Part shown: positions 60,301 to 64,000 of the stretch, in pieces
Numbering within the stretch: the first letter of the stretch is position 1
Layout: each line of letters begins with the position of its first letter
Source of the DNA: Xiphias gladius
Taxonomy: Eukaryota; Chordata; Actinopteri; Istiophoriformes; Xiphiidae
Length of the DNA stretch: 64,000 nucleotides
NCBI RefSeq assembly: GCF_016859285.1
Contig: NC_053413.1
Location: forward strand, 17,937,501-18,001,500
Direction: 5' to 3'
Program-made: the position numbers and the translations under genes
Notes under the pieces: model-generated
The model's database searches: none
What the model saw: the letters and a program-made list of their open reading frames with translations, nothing else
What the model was told of the DNA's origin: nothing

Positions 60301-62815
60301 GGTCAAGTTCAAAAGGTGAAGCATTCCTCTGACCTCGTGGGACATTAAACAAACTTTCATTTGTATGGGAAAAAAAAAAAAAAAAAACATTCACCAGTTG
60401 TTGCAGGTTCATATCTTGTATGTCTTTGTGCTTTTGCAGCTCCAACTGTGTTCTGAATGATGACCAGACTACGTGGATAGAGGAGACAACTGAACTTGTT
60501 TATCAGGTCAGGCCCTAAATCTCATTGACATAATCATACATGCTAGTAGCTACTTTAGATAAATGTGCCTCACTGTCTTCCCATTACCTTACCCTTTTCT
60601 ATGTTAAGATTTATCTGCATCATTCTAGACTAACAGTAGGTACTTAGAAAGGGTCAGCACACTGAAATCAGGAAAGTCATTTTTCCACTTACCACCCGCG
60701 TTATCTAGCCATGTTATCTGCCATTTAGACCGTTCCTCTTTGGTGGTACAATGTCCAGAGAGAGAAAAGCAAACCTTTTATTAATCCGTGACTGTTCTGT
60801 CGTAGCTGCTGAGAGAGATCCCTCCTGATGGAGACAAGTTTGCCACCATGGTTGAGGTAAGCCATATTCTGGGCTACTACTGATATTAAATGAGGCTAGT
60901 CTGTAAACACTCACATTCAGTAAGGTTTGTTATTGGGAGTTCTCCGTCCACAAGTGACACTGGAAATGTATCTCATTTTTGACAGCATATCCTCAACACA
61001 GAGGAGAACTGGAATTCCTGGAAAAATGAGGGGTGCCCTAGCTTTGTCAAAGAAAGGTACAGCAACCTAAAGTTAAAACTTAGTTACAAGAGAGGAGATC
61101 ATTATTTTCATTTTTTATTTATTTATTTTATTTTCGATTGATACATTGAGTTGTCTTTTTTTTACAACAAATGAATGTGGTGTGTGAGCCCAAAGCTCAC
61201 ACACCACATTCATTTGTTGTGTGTGAGCTTTGGGCTATCATGCCAAATGACATTTGGCCCCACTTGTTTCCTATTTAACAGGACAGTAGATGACAAACCC
61301 AAAAGACCCAGCAGGAAAAGACAAGCACCAGAAGACTTCCTTGGAAAAGGGCCAGACCGCAAGATCTTCATGGGAAAGTATGTGATCTAATACAGGGCTG
61401 AGTAGTGCAGAGGGGACAGAGGTGGTGATATTAAAAAAAACAAAAAACAACAAGTCTCAGGTTTACTTCTATAATTAGGGCTCTTCTGTGTTTTGTTAGT
61501 GATGAGTTGACTCGACTGTGGAACCTGAACCAGGACAACATGGAAGCCTGCAAGTCAGACAGCAGGTCAGTGGTTCGGAGGACAAAGTAGCAGTTCCCAT
61601 CTACAATCACATTCACCATTTTGTAAATATTTGAATTTTTTTTTTTGTTTTGTTTTTCTTCCAGAGAGTTCATGCCATCACTGGATGAATTTTTTGCAGA
61701 AGCCATTGAACAGGCCGACCCTGCTAACATGGTGGAGGACGAGTACAAGTAAGTTTCTACTGTCACATGTGCTGTTAGAGCTTTTGAAAGTCAATTTGCA
61801 AGAACAAAATGCTGTAAAAGTCCAGCACGTTAGGGACTTAATTCCAAGTGTCCTGTCGGTATCTGTTTGCATTACTCTTCTGCTGCTTCCTGTAAATCTA
61901 TGTAGGGTAGTACGGAACCCAAACTACGGCTGGCGTGCTCTGAGGCTGCTGTCCAGGAGAAGTCCACACTTCTTTCAGCCAACTAACCAGAAGTTCAAGA
62001 GCCTGGCAGACTACCTAGACAGCATGGTCAGCAAACTGGCCAAAGAACTGCCGGTGAGGATTTTAAAAAACAGTATTCATCATCCTAAAAAAAGACTGTA
62101 TGCTGCCCATGTTAATTGTTGACTAACACTAATATCCTGATTTTTTTTTTTTTTGTTTGTTTGTTCCCTACATGCAGAAGGATATCCCTTCTGAAGAGAT
62201 CAAGACAGGAGAAGAGGATGACGACGACAATGGAGACAATCTTCTCAAAGACAGCAATGACAGTGAGTTTAAATTGTCAATAATTGAACACAAATGAGTG
62301 TTGAATGAGTGACCCTGTCTTTCAGGGTCGCATCAATTGTTAAGACCAAAGTCATTTTTACATCCTAACATGCGTCTACAGTTAAATTTCTGAGTTAGCT
62401 TCAACCCAGCTTGATCTGTGTCGTTTTAGATCCTAGTTATGATAACTAAATTACCTCATCCACCACGTGTCCACTCATTTCCATCCTTTTTATAGATCTC
62501 GTCTATTTTTATCCTCCCTATTGTGTCTGTCTTCCAGGTCCAAGCATACAGAGCAAGTTGGTGACAAACCAGCAGATGGATGACATAGCAGCCAAACTAG
62601 GCTCTCAGTGGAAGATGCTGGCTTCTCCTTTGGAGATGAAGGCGGCAGAGTTGCGGGAGATCGAAACAGACAGCGAAGATGTTGACATGCAGGCCAAACT
62701 GCTGCTTGTAGCCTGGCAAGACAGAGAGGGAACACAAGCTACTGTGGAGAACCTGATCACAGCTCTTAATGCTGCAGGATTCTCCCAGATTGCAGACAGC
62801 CTCAGTGAGGCTTAA
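57373..62815 (+). CDS. thoc1: THO complex subunit 1
   Basis: Twenty-one exons: 57373-57420, 57645-57718, 57843-57903, 58023-58092, 58393-58511, 58605-58653, 58744-58839, 58969-59051, 59144-59217, 59371-59479, 59619-59753, 60215-60315, 60440-60506, 60806-60856, 60986-61056, 61282-61377, 61500-61565, 61665-61748, 61906-62053, 62178-62262, 62538-62815. All introns are GT-AG and all phases join, giving 654 aa (human about 657). Strings such as [54 protein letters not shown] and [10 protein letters not shown] are near-identical to mammalian THOC1 as I know it. Order: Thoc1/Hpr1 domain (about 55-530), an acidic segment (201-225), a basic nuclear-localisation stretch KPKRPSRKR (408-416), an acidic linker (535-562) and a C-terminal death domain (about 567-650). 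THOC1 is the Hpr1/p84 subunit of the nuclear THO/TREX complex, coupling transcription elongation and splicing to mRNA export. The start ATG has A at -3 and is the first in the predicted transcript. Confidence 0.96.
61164..61236. repeat. Compound perfect inverted repeat in thoc1 intron 15
   Basis: The arm 61,164-61,189 (26 bases, starting ACAACAAATGAATG) is exactly reverse-complementary to 61,195-61,220, with loop CCAAA. In addition, 61,219-61,236 (18 bases) is an exact inverted copy of 61,187-61,204, which spans the loop. The overlapping arms share bases. It lies in the intron 61,057-61,281, about 45 bases before the exon 16 acceptor. In pre-mRNA it would fold into a strong hairpin. Absence of mismatches implies recent origin. 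Confidence 0.95.
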
Positions 62816-62965
62816 AGATCATTGATCATTTGTTACTTAAATCAATACCTATTACATTGTTGCAGCATTGATTTTTCTTACAAAAAAAAACAATTGGATA
62901 CTGAAATTTTTGTATGTAGTTTAAGTTGAAAACCCTGTTTGTTTTTTTTCCACTGTAGAAAATCC

Positions 62966-62994
62966 AATAAATGTTTTTTTTTTTTCCAAATAAA
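62966..62994 (+). terminator. thoc1 poly(A) signals
   Basis: Two AATAAA hexamers at 62,966-62,971 and 62,989-62,994, separated by a T-rich stretch, lie about 150-180 bases after the stop codon. The predicted 3' UTR is therefore about 200 bases. Confidence 0.75.
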
Positions 62995-63000
62995 ACATTT

Positions 63001-64000
63001 ATTAGACCATTCATTATCACATTCTTACATAGAAGAATCTCACATTTTGGTATAACAGTTTATTTTCACCACCTATGAAAAGCAGTCAATAACTTATTAC
63101 AGAGTGTTGATGGTTAGGGCTTACACATTGTGGCAGGGTGAGCTGGAAACCTGCACGGAGAAACAAAGTGAAGCATAGCATTTAAACGGGATAGATGTCA
63201 AAGTCTGTAATTGGTGTCGGCAAGAACAATGTTCAAGGCTTGTCGAGTTAACCATCGTGGCTGAATCTTAAATCTTTATTTAACTGCGCACAGTTCACCA
63301 CAGGGGCAACCTGTTCTGAACCAGTTCCCCACACACTTCCCCCAAAAGAGCATTAGTGAAGTTTTGGCAGACATAAGCTCATCTGTCAACACATCCAAGA
63401 ACAATTCCAGGAGATGATGCGAGCCAAGCACTTAAGACAAGACCTTAGATTGAACCCAAATTTCCCAGAGGGCCAACAGGTGAACAAGGGCACAGCCTTT
63501 ACAGTGTCAAGTGAAAATCTCCATAATACATCTGAGAAGATACAAGCCAGAATGTCAAGAACAACAGCTTGGCTAGGCATTGTCGTACAGGTTGATTAAA
63601 TGACTAAGAATATTTTGCTTTTATGATATGAGCACCTTATCAAAGGCTTTAAAAAATATACAATGTGTATAAAACATTTAATGAAACTGCAAAGCTAGAC
63701 TTTAAAACCTCTTTCAAGGATCCAGTCCAGAGATTACCTCTCCTCAATCTCCAATTTCAAAGCCCACTATTGTTGAATATTTAACACCATTTGACAGAAT
63801 TTGTTTTACAAGCATCCGTGTTGATTACAAAAAACAAAACGAAAAAAAAATTAAGGTCATGAAATCTTTAAAGACACCAGTTTTATTGCACATCTATGCA
63901 GACAGTGCTTGGAAATGGCAATTTGTATGTGTGTTGGATGTTGTCTTTGTCTTCTAGGAAATCTTCCACAACTACTGTTCCTTTTCAAGTATTTCCAGCC
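63001..64000 (-). other. Non-coding end of window, possible antisense 3' UTR
   Basis: No exon is recognised on either strand. TTTATT at 63,882-63,887 is an AATAAA on the minus strand, so a leftward-transcribed gene may end near 63,860 with its 3' UTR occupying the right edge. In mammals THOC1 and USP14 lie tail to tail, so usp14 is the natural candidate, but no coding sequence of it is visible here. Confidence 0.3.

Noticed and set aside
1-64000. Search for tRNA, 5S, snRNA or snoRNA genes and CRISPR arrays
   Set aside because: No intact A-box/B-box pair, U6- or 5S-like core or regularly spaced direct repeats were seen. The only tRNA-like box is the degraded SINE remnant near 46,300.

Overview
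The window is vertebrate nuclear DNA from a teleost, most likely a percomorph (spiny-rayed) fish. It contains spliced GT-AG genes with short introns, a tandem aqp1aa/aqp1ab pair, long (GT)n/(AC)n arrays, and dispersed repeats typical of percomorph genomes. Bacterial features such as operons, CRISPR arrays and IS elements are absent.

Layout: positions 1 to about 40,000 are AT-rich and I can support no protein-coding gene there. That stretch holds two copies of one dispersed repeat (about 7.74-8.16 and 10.25-10.71 kb), an isolated CpG-rich patch (13.0-13.5 kb), MITE-like elements, two decayed LINE fragments (24.4 and 27.3-27.8 kb), an LTR-like segment (34.2-34.6 kb) and two oppositely oriented dinucleotide arrays (33.4 and 34.7 kb). 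From 40.2 to 52.2 kb lies a three-member aquaporin-1 cluster, all on the + strand: intact aqp1aa (40,234-42,321, 261 aa), intact aqp1ab (48,782-50,290, 265 aa) and a third, broken aqp1ab-like copy (50,500-52,149). The broken copy keeps a TATA box and poly(A) signals but has lost the first NPA box, intron 1, the selectivity-filter arginine and its reading frame. After about 5 kb of repeat-bearing spacer, thoc1 (57,373-62,815, 21 coding exons, 654 aa) is complete on the + strand. The last 1.2 kb is non-coding and may include the 3' UTR of a convergent gene.

Function: the two intact aquaporins keep both NPA boxes, the Phe/His/Cys/Arg filter and the AQP1 exon layout, so both should be water channels. 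From family knowledge, aqp1aa acts in osmoregulatory and vascular epithelia, and aqp1ab in oocyte hydration of fish with pelagic eggs. Their tails, loop D and glycosylation sequons differ, consistent with different trafficking. thoc1 encodes the THO/TREX mRNA-export subunit and is functionally unrelated to the aquaporins. The most interesting items are the decaying third aquaporin with its apparent ab-like 5' and aa-like 3' mosaic, and a compound inverted repeat in thoc1 intron 15 that looks like a template-switch scar. I found no clearly new gene system.
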